A stretch of 64,000 bases of DNA from Corynebacterium kalidii (GCF_022869005.1 NZ_JALIEA010000011.1:124001-188000); one strand, 5' to 3'; shown: positions 10,701 to 19,197, numbered from the stretch's first letter. The notes: generated by a model from the sequence alone, not told the origin. Numbers and translations: made by a program.

Positions 10701-13700
10701 TCAGTACGGGCACGGTGCTCCTTGGCGTGCAGGAGGGCGGTCCGGGCGGAGGCCGGCGCTGTGCCCGGGAGCGCGGGGACGTGGCGGACGGAGCTGAGTG
10801 CACCGACCGGGGTGGTCGACGTGGTGCCGGACGGGCCGCGTCGCCCACGGGTGATCAGGTCGACGGGACCGCCGGTCGCCAGCAGGGCGATCGCGACAGC
10901 GGCGTCCTCGGCCGTCGCCGAGTACAGCGTGACGAGTCGGGTGAGGGTATCCGGGTGTCCTGGCAGGGGTGCCCGGCGGGTCCGGGCCGGTGTGGAGGTC
11001 ACGTGCCGGGGTGCCGGTGCCCCGGACCGCCACGAGTGCCCGGTACCGGCCGCCGCCCGGTCACGGGGGCGGCTGCGTCCCGGGAGGTCGTCGGCGAGGG
11101 TGCCGGTGAGGATCCCGGAGAGGTCGTCGAGGATCCGTGCGGCGGAGGCGGCGTCGGCCACGCCTGCGTCGACGGCCACCCGGACGGTGGCTCCGTGGTC
11201 GTGCCCGTCTGACCCGGTGGAGACCGCGATGCGCCACACCACGCCGGCCGTCGGGTCGAGCGACGCGGTGAGTTCGTCGTCGGTGACGGTAGCGGGTGCG
11301 ATGAACGACTCCGCCGGGACGAGGGGAACCCGGGGGACGATGAACCGTGGGTTTGCCCGGTCAGTTCGGTCACTCTCGTCGAGGACGGACCGGAGGGCAC
11401 CGTGGGTGTTCATCAGGGTGGTGACGGCGTGTGCCACGGCAGCGGCCTCCGGTGTGGCGTCGCCGGGGACGCCTAGATGCCCGAGATAGGTCGGCCGGGG
11501 ACCGGTGACGGTACCGGTCGGCACGGCACCGGTGGCGTAACGCAGAGTCTGGTCGGGATCGGTGCCGGTGTCCGGTGTGGTGCCGGCACTGGTCGTGCTC
11601 AGATACCCGGTGGCGGCGACCCGTGTGGCGCCGGCGGCGACATCACACAGGTCGACGCCGGTGAGCAGGTCCTTCGCCTGGATCGCCCAGCCACTCCGGC
11701 GGAGCCGTCCTGCGGCGGTGAGGGCGCCGATACTGTCACCGCCGAGGGCGATGAAGTCCCGTCCCAGGTCGACCGTGGTGGTGTCCGGGGCGCCGAGGAC
11801 GTCGGCGACGACGTCGGCCAGCGCCTGTTCGGCGTCGGTGACCGGACGCCGTCCCGGGGCTCCGGCGGCGTTGGGCTGCTCGGCCGGGTGGGGTGGTTCG
11901 GCGGCGAGTGCGGCCAGGGCCGTGCGGTCGACCTTCGCGCCGACGGTGAGGGGAAGCCGGTCGTGCACCAGCACCCGGGTGGGGACGAGGTGGCCCGGCA
12001 CCAGGGCCGCGAGCTCGGTACGCAGTGCTGCCCCGGTCACTGACCCGGAACCTGTCCCGGAGTCGGTGGTCACGTGTGCGACGAGTCTGAGCGCGCCGGG
12101 TTCGCCGACGGTCGCGACGGCGGCGCCGGTGACCCGGGGCAGGGTGAGCAGGGCCGCCTCGACCTCGGCGGGTTCCACCCGGTGGCCGCGGATCTCCAGC
12201 TGCTCGTCGGCACGGCCGCGGAAATGGTGGGCGCCGCGGCCCGTCCCGTGCGGCGAGGGGACCCAGGTGACAAGGTCGCCGGTGCGGTAGCGACGGGTGC
12301 CGCCGGTGCCGTCGGTGCCGCCGGTGCTGTCGAAGGCGGCGGCGGTCTGGTCGGGGCGGCCGTGGTAGCCGAGGGCCACCTGGGGGCCGGACAGGTACAG
12401 CTCGCCGGTCTCGTTTTCGGGGACGGTCTCGCCGTCGGTGTCGAGGATCTCGGCGGTCATCCCGGGGACAGGGGTGCCGATGGTCACCGGGCCGGCGGTG
12501 ACACGGGCGGACAGTGCGTCGACGGTGGTTTCGGTGGGGCCGTAGACGTTCCACGCCGCGAACGACGGTCCCGACGCCTGCGCGAGACGGTCCCACAGCG
12601 ACCGGGGTACGGCTTCCCCTCCCAGGATCACGGTTGATACGGGTGACTCATCGAGCACCCCGGCGTCGATCAGGGCACCTGCCAGTGACGGTGTGGCGTC
12701 GAGGACGTCGATCCCGTCGTCGATGAGCGCGGCACGCATCGAGGCGGGGTCACCGACCGTGTCGGTGGGGTAGAGGTGCACGGTCGCGCCGGTGAACACC
12801 CAGGACAGCTGGTCGATCGCCGCGTCGAAGGAGAACGACGCGGTGTGGGCGACATGCAGGCCGGTGCCGCGTGCCCGTGACCACGTATCCGGGTAGAGGG
12901 TGGTGTGGTGCCCGGCGAGCAGGGCCTCGACGGCGGTACGGGGGACCCGGACCCCTTTGGGTGTTCCGGTCGTCCCCGAGGTGTACAGCAGGTACGCCAG
13001 GCCCTCGGGCACCGGGGCGCCGGAACCCGGTGAGGGCACCGGCCGGACGCCGTCCTCGTCGAGGACGGCGACGGCCCCGGAGTCGGCGAGGATCTGGTCG
13101 CGCCGGGCCTGCGGGTGGTCACGGTCGAGGACGACCGCCACGCGGTGGGACCGCCAGACGCCCAGGAGCGCGGCCGCGAGGTCGGGGCCCTTCGGCAGGT
13201 CCAGGGCGATGACGTCGTCGGTCCGGGACCGGCCGGTGACCAGCGCGGCGAATTCGCCGATGCGGGTGGCCAGTGCCGGTCCGGCGAGGTCGGGTGCGGT
13301 GCCGCCGACGAGGCGTCCGGTGCCGTACGCCAGGCTGTCGACGAGGTCGTCGAGGCCCGGGTAGTCGTCGGGCAGGGGAGCTCCGGCACGCTCCCGGGCG
13401 GCGGTGGCCCGCTCCTGCGGGGTGCGTAGCCGGATGCCGTGCAACGGCCCCTCGGCGGTGAGCAGTGCGCGGATGTCCTCGAGCCGTCGGCGTGCGGTCG
13501 TGGCGTCCACGCTCTGCGGGTCGGTCTCGAAGGCGAGGTCCACACCGCCGTCGGACGTCGGGGTGACGACCAGGACGAGGTCTTCCGGAGGTCCGCCGGC
13601 GACATTGCGCAGCACCCCGGGGATGCCGTGGAAGTCGAGGCCGACGTCGAAGGTCTTCAGGTTGAGTCCGACGCCGTGCAGGACGGCCGGGGTGCCGAGT

Positions 13701-14815
13701 TCGCGGGCGAGCTCACTGCCGGGGAAGCGCTGGTGTCCCCGGGCGGCGTCGAGGGCGTCACGGGCCACGCCGGCGAGGTCGGTGACCGTGGCGTCGGCGT
13801 CGACGGGGAACCGCAGCGGCAGCATGTTGACCAGCATCGCCGGGGTGCGGCGTAATGCCCCGGAGGTCCGGGCCATCATCGGCATGGCGATCAGCGCCTC
13901 GCAGTCGCGGCCCGTGCTTCCCCCGCCTGTGCTGCCGGTGCCGCCCCTGCCGGCGATGCCGAGTTTGCGCAGCCAGGCGGCGTAGGCGGCGACGACGATG
14001 TCGGACCACACCAGTCCCCGGCGCTCTGCGCGGGCCTGGAGGGCCCCGACCTCGGAGGCCCCGAGACGCACGGAGGTGGTGATGCTCGCGGTGCCGGCAC
14101 CGTGGACGAGGTCCTCGCGTCCGGTGGTGTCCGGCAGCGGGTACATCTGCGCGCGCCAGAAGTCCCGGTCCGCCGCGTGGTCGGGGCCCTCGCGGTAGGC
14201 GCGGTCGGCGTCGACGATCTCGGCGATGGTGGCGAACCGGTTGCGCCGGGCGGGCTTCCCGCCGGTGAGGGCGGTGTAGTGCGCGGCGGTGCGTCTGGTC
14301 AGCAGCGCGGCGCTGTAACCGTCGACGATGATGTGGTGGTACAGCTGTATGCACCAGACCTCGCCGGGTTCGCCGTTGTGGCTGGCGCCGAGGTCGAGGA
14401 CGAGGTACCGGAACAGGGGCCCGTCGGTCATGGTGCGCCAGCGTTCACCGCAGGCGGCTTTCTCCGCGTCGATGATGGCCTCGGCGGTGAGACGGGGGTC
14501 GGGTGCCCCGGACAGGTCGACGATTTCGGGGGGTGAGGCCGGGGCCGGGTCGACGTACTGGCGTGGGCCGTCGGCCCCGTCGGTGAAGCGCAGCCGCAGC
14601 GTCTCCGCCTCGTCGACGGTCAACCGGACGGCCTCGGCGAGTGCGGCCGTGTCCACCCCCGGCCCCGCGCCGGGCCGGCCCGTGGGGCCACCGCGGAGCT
14701 GGAGAACCTCGCCCACGACGTAGTAGGGCGACGTCGGGTCGAGTCGCTGGGCGTTCCAGATGCCGAGCTGTGCCGCGGTGAGGGGGAGGAGTGACGGGGA
14801 CGACTGGGGCGACAC
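7790..14815 (-). CDS. dimodular nonribosomal peptide synthetase with degenerate E domain and A-less second module (C-A-T-E*-C-T-TE)
   Basis: 2341 residues; a siderophore-type assembly line. C1 has Y-H-H-I-I-V-D-G near 159-165 and an EntF/DhbF-like N-terminus. A1 spans about 480-970, with Y-T-S-G-T-T-G-T-P-K-G near 608, F-D-A-A-I-D in core A4 and Y-G-P-T-E-T-T near 757. T1 has L-G-G-D-S-I near 1023, the form that normally precedes an epimerase. An E-like domain (about 1085-1480) has D-A-G-V-A-D where the catalytic H-H-x-x-x-D should be. C2 has S-H-H-L-L-T-D-G-W-S near 1651. T2 has I-G-G-H-S-L near 2022. The thioesterase has G-Y-S-F-G-G near 2167 and a His in T-H-A-G near 2310. No A domain lies between C2 and T2. 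Reading the pocket by hand gives an A1 code of roughly D-A-D-D-I-G-V-V-D, suggesting a polar or basic substrate; this is tentative. It is divergent from the aryl carrier gene and preceded by a DtxR-like box. Confidence 0.92.
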   Translation of the reverse strand: MSPQSSPSLLPLTAAQLGIWNAQRLDPTSPYYVVGEVLQLRGGPTGRPGAGPGVDTAALAEAVRLTVDEAETLRLRFTDGADGPRQYVDPAPASPPEIVDLSGAPDPRLTAEAIIDAEKAACGERWRTMTDGPLFRYLVLDLGASHNGEPGEVWCIQLYHHIIVDGYSAALLTRRTAAHYTALTGGKPARRNRFATIAEIVDADRAYREGPDHAADRDFWRAQMYPLPDTTGREDLVHGAGTASITTSVRLGASEVGALQARAERRGLVWSDIVVAAYAAWLRKLGIAGRGGTGSTGGGSTGRDCEALIAMPMMARTSGALRRTPAMLVNMLPLRFPVDADATVTDLAGVARDALDAARGHQRFPGSELARELGTPAVLHGVGLNLKTFDVGLDFHGIPGVLRNVAGGPPEDLVLVVTPTSDGGVDLAFETDPQSVDATTARRRLEDIRALLTAEGPLHGIRLRTPQERATAARERAGAPLPDDYPGLDDLVDSLAYGTGRLVGGTAPDLAGPALATRIGEFAALVTGRSRTDDVIALDLPKGPDLAAALLGVWRSHRVAVVLDRDHPQARRDQILADSGAVAVLDEDGVRPVPSPGSGAPVPEGLAYLLYTSGTTGTPKGVRVPRTAVEALLAGHHTTLYPDTWSRARGTGLHVAHTASFSFDAAIDQLSWVFTGATVHLYPTDTVGDPASMRAALIDDGIDVLDATPSLAGALIDAGVLDESPVSTVILGGEAVPRSLWDRLAQASGPSFAAWNVYGPTETTVDALSARVTAGPVTIGTPVPGMTAEILDTDGETVPENETGELYLSGPQVALGYHGRPDQTAAAFDSTGGTDGTGGTRRYRTGDLVTWVPSPHGTGRGAHHFRGRADEQLEIRGHRVEPAEVEAALLTLPRVTGAAVATVGEPGALRLVAHVTTDSGTGSGSVTGAALRTELAALVPGHLVPTRVLVHDRLPLTVGAKVDRTALAALAAEPPHPAEQPNAAGAPGRRPVTDAEQALADVVADVLGAPDTTTVDLGRDFIALGGDSIGALTAAGRLRRSGWAIQAKDLLTGVDLCDVAAGATRVAATGYLSTTSAGTTPDTGTDPDQTLRYATGAVPTGTVTGPRPTYLGHLGVPGDATPEAAAVAHAVTTLMNTHGALRSVLDESDRTDRANPRFIVPRVPLVPAESFIAPATVTDDELTASLDPTAGVVWRIAVSTGSDGHDHGATVRVAVDAGVADAASAARILDDLSGILTGTLADDLPGRSRPRDRAAAGTGHSWRSGAPAPRHVTSTPARTRRAPLPGHPDTLTRLVTLYSATAEDAAVAIALLATGGPVDLITRGRRGPSGTTSTTPVGALSSVRHVPALPGTAPASARTALLHAKEHRARTDAATTTGSTAGTGTDGDVEGGATPPPAVTVTCGDTRMVPHGHAAACPLLTVGDTGLALTTAADTGDGDSDGACDGASGSDALLHRITDAATALAMLSLSTDGGASPSDLHIDGVDGVDGVDGVGGVSQATIDTWERHHGPLADVLPLSPLQEGMLYHCLRGGDGYVLAAGVDLRGDVDPERLHAALHDVLTRHDLLRARFDSTTCDAPVQLIPRSVTLPWRTVDLRELPRHAAVTAADDLLRQTAARSVDPGTGPLVTATLVLLPDEAGPAPTARLVLGSHHLLTDGWSTPVMLRDLLAIYHDEPLPPVTPYSDYLRWLAARDPRDADDAWRSRLDGLDQGTVVAALAPPAAPDAAADAVGGESVQEIAPDAAAGLLRRARQDGVTPNTVLQTAWTLTLAALTGRDDIVFGTTVSGRPTELEGIENTVGLFINTLPSRVRLHRADPLTDLLTGIRRAQAEMTAHASTPLVHVEQLAGVGPLFDTLVVYDNFPPLDDATGGDDPARLAVAGVHSAGTTDIPLSVVVPPGDTPRILLAHEQALVDPAFVERAAQILTQVLTHLSDGPATTVGEVLDAVAAVTPPWRPTQVAPTGTDDAGAVAGASGDAADTGADTAPATAAGATAATIAGVMADLLGRGEVDVHDNFFDIGGHSLLAMRLLGKLRRLRAHGLEAVTIQDIVETGSPAALAARLAPGAPDAPDDVHGSDAPDVSPGQDVLPLAAGTGAPLVCVHPAGGLALPFRGLATHLSAADEGGIPVTGLQLPGALPQVDDVSGLAARYVDTVLRVHPQGPYRLLGYSFGGVVAQAMTAELIRRGHTVTYLGIMDAYPAGEAPRRAAAPGADRDTDPAVGLTADELRALTGTDADAGLLTRNLQFCDRLLRTATPVDMSGFSGKAQVFVATRADSRLAEPAGPAGHPVWAPAPAWRNTLPHEPDVLFLPTTHAGLTGDDGWAHIAPVIHSALTSTEEPQP
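10325..10370. repeat. 9-bp tandem repeat inside the NRPS gene
   Basis: Five adjacent copies of GACCCCG(T/C)C encode a V-D-G repeat on the - strand. It lies in the linker between the degenerate E domain and C2, so it looks like a flexible, length-variable hinge. Confidence 0.85.
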
Positions 14816-14838
14816 CGGTGGTCCTTTCAGGATCGAGG

Positions 14839-14857
14839 GTTGGAGAGGCTTACTTAA
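14839..14857 (-). promoter_or_regulatory. DtxR-like iron box upstream of the NRPS operon
   Basis: Read on the - strand, TTAAGTAAGCCTCTCCAAC matches the corynebacterial DtxR consensus TTAGGTTAGCCTAACCTAA at 13 of 19 positions by my count. It lies 24-42 bp before the NRPS start, between that gene and the divergent aryl carrier gene, and could control both. DtxR with Fe2+ represses siderophore genes in this group. Confidence 0.5.
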
Positions 14858-14928
14858 TATCGAAAGGGGTGGTACAGTCTGCGCGGTCGCCGCAGCGGCG
14901 ATCCCCAGACACGACGGAAGGCTGACAC

Positions 14929-15228
14929 ATGGCTGACATCACCGGTACGACGGACGAGACAGCGGCGGACGAGACAGGCGAGGCCCGGGTGGACGCCACG
15001 ATGCGGCGACTGCTCGCCCGGGTGGCCGAGCTGCTGAACACCGACGTGTCCGACATCGACACCGACGAGGAGCTCATGGACCAGGGGCTGGACTCGGTCC
15101 GCCTCGTGGAGATCGTGACGTTCCTGCGCAGGGAAGGTTTCGACGCGGACTTCGCCGACCTGGCCGAGGACAGCTCCGTCGACGCCTGGCGCGAACTGCT
15201 CGTCGACCAGCTCGCCGACGGGCTCTAG
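14929..15228 (+). CDS. free-standing aryl carrier protein (ArCP)
   Basis: A 99-residue acyl-carrier-type protein. The phosphopantetheine site is Ser56 in Q-G-L-D-S-V-R-L, the form seen in the aryl carrier part of EntB/DhbB. An acidic helix typical of carriers (D-T-D-E-E-L-M-D) precedes it, and about 20 disordered residues lead in. No isochorismatase domain is attached, unlike EntB. It most likely carries the aryl group loaded by the adenylating enzyme at 6180-7793 and offers it to C1 of the NRPS. It is divergent from the NRPS and convergent with the free-standing A domain, 3 bp away. Confidence 0.88.
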   Translation: MADITGTTDETAADETGEARVDATMRRLLARVAELLNTDVSDIDTDEELMDQGLDSVRLVEIVTFLRREGFDADFADLAEDSSVDAWRELLVDQLADGL

Positions 15229-15231
15229 GCG

Positions 15232-16998
15232 TCAGGGCCCGCCGGGCCCACCGGCGAGGGCCTTGAGCGCGGCGCGGTCGAGCTTCCCGTTGGGGCTCAC
15301 CGGCAGTGCGTTCAGCTCCAGGATCCGGCTGGGCACCATGTACTCGGGCACCTGGCGGGCCAGCCGGGCGCTGAGCTCCGCGACATCGACACCTGCGCTG
15401 ACACCTGCGCTGACACCTGCGCTGACACCTGCGCTGACACCTGCGCCGGCACCTGCGCCCGTGCCGACGACGAACGCGACGAGGGTGCCCGTGTCGTCGG
15501 CGACGGCGGCGGCCATGCGCACCCCGTCGAGATCACGGAGCCGGGACTCCACCTCGCCGAGTTCGACACGGTTGCCGCGGATCTTCACCTGGTCGCCGAT
15601 ACGTCCCAGGAACTGCAGCAGCCGGGTGCCGTCGACCTCCGTCCAGGCCACGATGTCGCCGGTGCGGTACATGCGTCCGCCGTCCACGTCCGGCCGCGGC
15701 GAGTCCACGAAGACCTCGTCGGTGAGCTCCGGGCGGCCGGCATAGCCGTTGCCCACCTGCGGGCCGGAGACGCACAGCTCGCCGGGCCGGTCCCACCGGT
15801 CGGAGGCCGGGTCGACCTCGTCGCCGTCCTCGTCGATGACGTACACGCCCACGTTGTCCTCCGGCAGGCCGAGCAGACTGGCGCGGTCGTCGAAGTCGGG
15901 TGCGCCGACGAGGGCGTCGGTGTACTCCACCCAGGTGACGTCCATCGCCGCCTCCGTCGGGCCGTACAGCCCGTGGACACGGCAACCGATCCCGTCCCGT
16001 GCGCGGCGCACGACGTCGGCCGGGACGGCTTCACCGCCGAGCAGGAGATGCCGGATCCCCGACAGGGACGACAGGGGCGTGCCGATGTCGTCGAGGACGT
16101 CGAGCAGGACCCGCATCAACGACGGCACCATCGACAGGACGGTCACCCCGTGGCAGGAGATCATCTCCACCATGGCGTCGACGTCGCCTGGCCACCAGTC
16201 CGGCCCCGGGACCACGGTCGTGCCGCCGGTGGACAACGGGCCGAGGAGTTCGGCCACGCCGACGTCGAAACTGACCGGGGCCTTCTGGAGCATCCTGATC
16301 TCCCCGGAGTCCCCGGTGTCGGCGGTGTCCCCGGTTTCCCTGAGGACCCGGCCCATCCACTGCAGGTGCGCGCACACCCCGAGGTGGGTGTTCAGCGCGC
16401 CCTTGGGGGTTCCGGTGGTGCCGGAGGTGTAGATCAGGTAGCAGTCGTCGGTCGGGAGGACCGGGCGGGACAGGTCGCCCGGCCTGAAACCCGGCCCGTC
16501 CTCCGACAGGAACGCCCGCCCCAGCGGGGAATCGTCGGTGACCGTCCCGCCCACCGGCGGAGTCGCGAGGTCGGTCGCCGCGGGCAGTGACGCGCCGCCG
16601 AGGGCGAAGGCGGCGGCCGGGTCACAGTCCTCCAGGATGAAACGGACGCGTTCGGGCGGGTACGAGGCGTCGACCGGCACGTAGACGGCGCCGGCCCGGA
16701 TGACGCCGACGGCGACCACCGGCAGCCACCCGCACCGGTGGGCCAGCACGACCACACGGTCACCGGTGCCGATGCCCTGTGCGCGCAGGTACCGGGCGAC
16801 GGCGCTGGAGCGGCGGTCCAGCTCGGCGTAGCTGAGCGTCCCGCCGTCGCCGACCACGGCGGGACGTCCACCCCCGCCGGTGACCGTGCGGTGGAGCAGC
16901 ACGTCCAGCGTGGTCGGCTCGATCGGGGCGGCCGGGCCGAAGCGCAGGTCGCCGGGGCAACCGGTGTAGAAGGACGTCGCGGTGTCGGGTGCGGTCAC
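15232..16998 (-). CDS. free-standing NRPS adenylation protein
   Basis: A 588-residue amino-acid adenylation protein with no carrier or condensation domain. Motifs are Y-T-S-G-T-T-G-T-P-K-G near 189, F-D-V-G-V-A-E near 241, Y-G-P-T-E-A-A near 345, Y-R-T-G-D, and N-G-K-L-D-R near the end. Hand-read pocket residues are about D-V-A-S-L-G-L-M-D, partly like serine-type codes; the substrate is uncertain. Because the NRPS has a C-T module without an A domain, the obvious role is to load T2 in trans. It overlaps the monooxygenase gene at 16995 by 4 bp. A Val-Ser-Ala-Gly repeat is inserted in the C-terminal subdomain. Confidence 0.88.
   Translation of the reverse strand: MTAPDTATSFYTGCPGDLRFGPAAPIEPTTLDVLLHRTVTGGGGRPAVVGDGGTLSYAELDRRSSAVARYLRAQGIGTGDRVVVLAHRCGWLPVVAVGVIRAGAVYVPVDASYPPERVRFILEDCDPAAAFALGGASLPAATDLATPPVGGTVTDDSPLGRAFLSEDGPGFRPGDLSRPVLPTDDCYLIYTSGTTGTPKGALNTHLGVCAHLQWMGRVLRETGDTADTGDSGEIRMLQKAPVSFDVGVAELLGPLSTGGTTVVPGPDWWPGDVDAMVEMISCHGVTVLSMVPSLMRVLLDVLDDIGTPLSSLSGIRHLLLGGEAVPADVVRRARDGIGCRVHGLYGPTEAAMDVTWVEYTDALVGAPDFDDRASLLGLPEDNVGVYVIDEDGDEVDPASDRWDRPGELCVSGPQVGNGYAGRPELTDEVFVDSPRPDVDGGRMYRTGDIVAWTEVDGTRLLQFLGRIGDQVKIRGNRVELGEVESRLRDLDGVRMAAAVADDTGTLVAFVVGTGAGAGAGVSAGVSAGVSAGVSAGVDVAELSARLARQVPEYMVPSRILELNALPVSPNGKLDRAALKALAGGPGGP
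15388..15459. repeat. 12-bp tandem repeat in the free-standing A domain gene
   Basis: Six copies of a 12-bp unit (GACACCTGCGCT; the last two slightly diverged) encode the repeat G-V-S-A on the - strand. It falls in a surface loop of the small C-terminal subdomain. The frame is kept, so copy-number change would alter loop length only. Confidence 0.9.
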
Positions 16999-18368
16999 AG
17001 GAGGGTCCTTTCGGGACGGGAGGGGGAGTGTCGCAGGTCGTCCGGGGCCGGTGCCGCCCCGGCACCGAGTCCGGCGAGGACGCGGTCGGAGAGTTCACCG
17101 AGGCAGCTGAGGTTGGCCATGCCGGGACCCTGGGCCATGCCGGCGAGGGTGGGGAGGAACAGCGTCGGGGACATCCCGGACAGCGACAGGTCCGGGCCGA
17201 TCCGGTCCTCGACGGTGGCGGGGGTCACCGCCCCGCCGCAGGCCCCGATGAGCCGGGCGACGACGCGGTCGTCCATCATGCGGGTGAACCACAGCGGGGA
17301 GTTGCCGCGGGCGTCGACGACGAGGTCGACGACCTCCGTCCGGTGGCCGATGTGCAGCTCGGCCAGGCCGTCGCGGTCGTGGACGGCGTTGACCCGGCCG
17401 CGGAGGTGGCTGACGCGGTCCTCGGCCATGAGTTTCTCCTGGACCTGGGTGGAGAACACGCCGCGGTCGCAGCGGGTGACCACGTCCCGGCGGGCGTCGT
17501 CGTCCAGGTCCGTCCAGAGCCGGGGGTCGGTGTAGAGCTCGTTCTCGAAGGGGCCCTCGGCCCGGGTGAAGATCGTGGGGGTGGGGGACACCACGGCGAT
17601 GTCGACGACGTCGTGGGTGATGAGCTCCTCGACGACGCTCGCGGCGGTCTCGCCGCCGCCGATGACCGCCACCCGCGACGCCGTGGGCAGCTGTGCCGAG
17701 GACACCGCCTGCCAGAACCCGGCCACCGAGTAGATGGTGGGCAACGGGGCGATCCGCCGGTCGGAGCGTCCGGGGCCGGTCATCATCAGGGTGTCGGCCT
17801 CCAGCGACGAGGTGGTCCCGTCGATCCGGTCGACGGTCAGCGACCAGCCGTCCGGGTCGTCTGCCCCGCGCAGCCCGATATGCGTGACCTGGCCGTTGAC
17901 CAGGGTCATACCCGTCGTCTCCGCCGCCCAGCGCAGGTAGTCCGCCCACAGGTAGTGCCGGGGGTTGGGGTGGCCGTGGTCGACCCACCAGGCGTAGCGG
18001 TCGGTGTCGACGAGGAACCTGGTCCACCCGATGTCCAGCAGTGCCCGGTCGACGGCCCGGTTCGCCCCGGTGCCACCGGCGATCCGGGTGCGGTAGGGGA
18101 ACCCGATGTCCTTGGTGGGGGAGGTTCCCAGCTGGTGGCGGCCGTCGGTCCAGCCACCGCCGGAACGCCAGTTGCCGCCGACGCCCTGGTGGTCGACGAC
18201 GGTGACCGTCGGCGCAGGGAGGCCCAGGGTGCGCAGGGCGTGGGCCTTGGCGTGGACGGCGACGGCCTTGGGGCCGGCGCCCAGGACGACGAGCGAGGGG
18301 GAGAGTGGGGTCGGCGACGGATGCGGCACGGTGAGGGGTGCTCCTGTGATTCGGTGGTGCGCGGACAC
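16995..18368 (-). CDS. MbtG-like L-lysine (or ornithine) N-monooxygenase, SidA/IucD/PvdA family
   Basis: This FAD/NADPH enzyme hydroxylates the side-chain amine of lysine or ornithine to build a hydroxamate iron ligand. The 457 residues closely track mycobacterial MbtG: V-L-G-A-G-P-K-A-V-A-V-H-A-K near 27-40 (FAD), G-V-G-G-N-W-R-S-G-G-G-W-T-D-G, then L-G-T-S-P-T-K-D-I-G-F-P-Y, V-I-G-G-G-E-T-A-A-S near 231 (NADPH), and near the end F-L-P-T-L-A-G-M-A-Q-G-P-G. Resemblance to MbtG rather than PvdA favours lysine, which is an inference. It is the first gene of a two-gene operon with the free-standing A domain and is divergent from the acyltransferase. Confidence 0.88.
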   Translation of the reverse strand: MSAHHRITGAPLTVPHPSPTPLSPSLVVLGAGPKAVAVHAKAHALRTLGLPAPTVTVVDHQGVGGNWRSGGGWTDGRHQLGTSPTKDIGFPYRTRIAGGTGANRAVDRALLDIGWTRFLVDTDRYAWWVDHGHPNPRHYLWADYLRWAAETTGMTLVNGQVTHIGLRGADDPDGWSLTVDRIDGTTSSLEADTLMMTGPGRSDRRIAPLPTIYSVAGFWQAVSSAQLPTASRVAVIGGGETAASVVEELITHDVVDIAVVSPTPTIFTRAEGPFENELYTDPRLWTDLDDDARRDVVTRCDRGVFSTQVQEKLMAEDRVSHLRGRVNAVHDRDGLAELHIGHRTEVVDLVVDARGNSPLWFTRMMDDRVVARLIGACGGAVTPATVEDRIGPDLSLSGMSPTLFLPTLAGMAQGPGMANLSCLGELSDRVLAGLGAGAAPAPDDLRHSPSRPERTLL

Positions 18369-18414
18369 GGCGTGTAGGCGCAGGGTACTCTGTAACGGCA
18401 GCCCTTATCAAAGG

Positions 18415-18433
18415 GTAGGAATCCCTAACTAGC
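18415..18433. promoter_or_regulatory. possible DtxR-like box between the monooxygenase and acyltransferase genes
   Basis: GTAGGAATCCCTAACTAGC keeps the AGG and CCTAAC cores of the DtxR consensus but matches only about 10 of 19 positions. It sits in the 102-bp divergent spacer, where iron control of both hydroxamate genes would be expected. Confidence 0.3.
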
Positions 18434-18470
18434 GTACATGCTGCATGACCAGCAGGAGAGGGAAACACCC

Positions 18471-19175
18471 GTGACCGAGAAGAACACCCCCATGCCGGGA
18501 ACCCCGGACCTCAGCGTCCTGCACCGGCTGCGCACCGACGTCCCGGATAGCGGGGTCCTCGACACACCACCCCGGATCCCCGCGGAGTACCTGCAGGGCA
18601 CAGACGGGATCTCACTGCGCGTGGCCGACCCGGAGACCGACGCGGAGACGGTGTCGCGGTGGATGAACCGCCCGCACCTGGTCGAGACCTGGGACCAGGC
18701 CTGGAGCGCACCGGCCTGGGCCGCCGACTGGCGGGCGAAACTGTCGACCACCTACGCGGTGCCGTTGATCCTCAGCTACAGCGCCGACGGGGAGCGGCGG
18801 GACGTCGGCTACATGGAGATCTACCGCCCCCACCGCGACGAGATCGGCCTGGCGTACCGCTCCGAACCCCATGACCTCGGATTCCACGTCGCCGTCGGGG
18901 AACCCACGTTGACCGGCAAGGGCATCTTCGGCCCGTTCGTCGGTGCCTTCGCCCGGCACCTGCTGCACTCCGACCCCGCCTGCCGCCTGGTCATCGCTGA
19001 GCCGGACGTGACCAACCACCGGGTCCACCGGGTGCTCCACCGGGGTGGCGGCGTGGACGCCGGGCAGTGGCAGCAACGTGCCGACCGGCGCGTCCGGCTC
19101 TTCTTCTGGCCGGGCGCCGGCGTTGACCCGCTGTCCCGGCTGCACGGTGCCCCGGAGGACGGCGACCTGGCCTGA
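18471..19175 (+). CDS. siderophore N-acyltransferase, IucB/AlcB/MbtK (GNAT) family
   Basis: Enzymes of this family acylate the N-hydroxylated side chain of lysine or a diamine, completing the hydroxamate. The GTG at 18471 is chosen because AGGAGAGGG ends about 8 bp before it; the in-frame ATG at 18438 lacks a Shine-Dalgarno. The 234 residues contain G-I-S-L-R-V-A-D (about 44), W-M-N-R-P-H-L-V-E-T-W, G-Y-M-E-I-Y, G-L-A-Y, and the CoA-loop segment G-K-G-I-F-G-P. The C-terminal E-P-D-V-T-N-H-R-V-H-R-V-L is typical of the family. The acyl donor (acetyl, succinyl, long chain) cannot be told. Confidence 0.85.
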   Translation: MTEKNTPMPGTPDLSVLHRLRTDVPDSGVLDTPPRIPAEYLQGTDGISLRVADPETDAETVSRWMNRPHLVETWDQAWSAPAWAADWRAKLSTTYAVPLILSYSADGERRDVGYMEIYRPHRDEIGLAYRSEPHDLGFHVAVGEPTLTGKGIFGPFVGAFARHLLHSDPACRLVIAEPDVTNHRVHRVLHRGGGVDAGQWQQRADRRVRLFFWPGAGVDPLSRLHGAPEDGDLA

Positions 19176-19197
19176 TCAGCCTGACTGGCCTGACGTG

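Noticed and set aside
10305-11489. Long + strand frames opposite the NRPS gene
   Set aside because: They are antisense to a gene with clear domains, and their products are rich in Ser, Arg and Pro without motifs.
10325-15459. Tandem repeats as a CRISPR array
   Set aside because: The units are 9 or 12 bp, directly adjacent, in-frame with coding sequence and without spacers.
18950-19175. Possible frameshift near the end of the acyltransferase gene
   Set aside because: The segment after R-V-L-H-R is unusual, but the frame returns to a family-like D-R-R-V-R-L-F-F-W without any shift, so one extra residue explains it.
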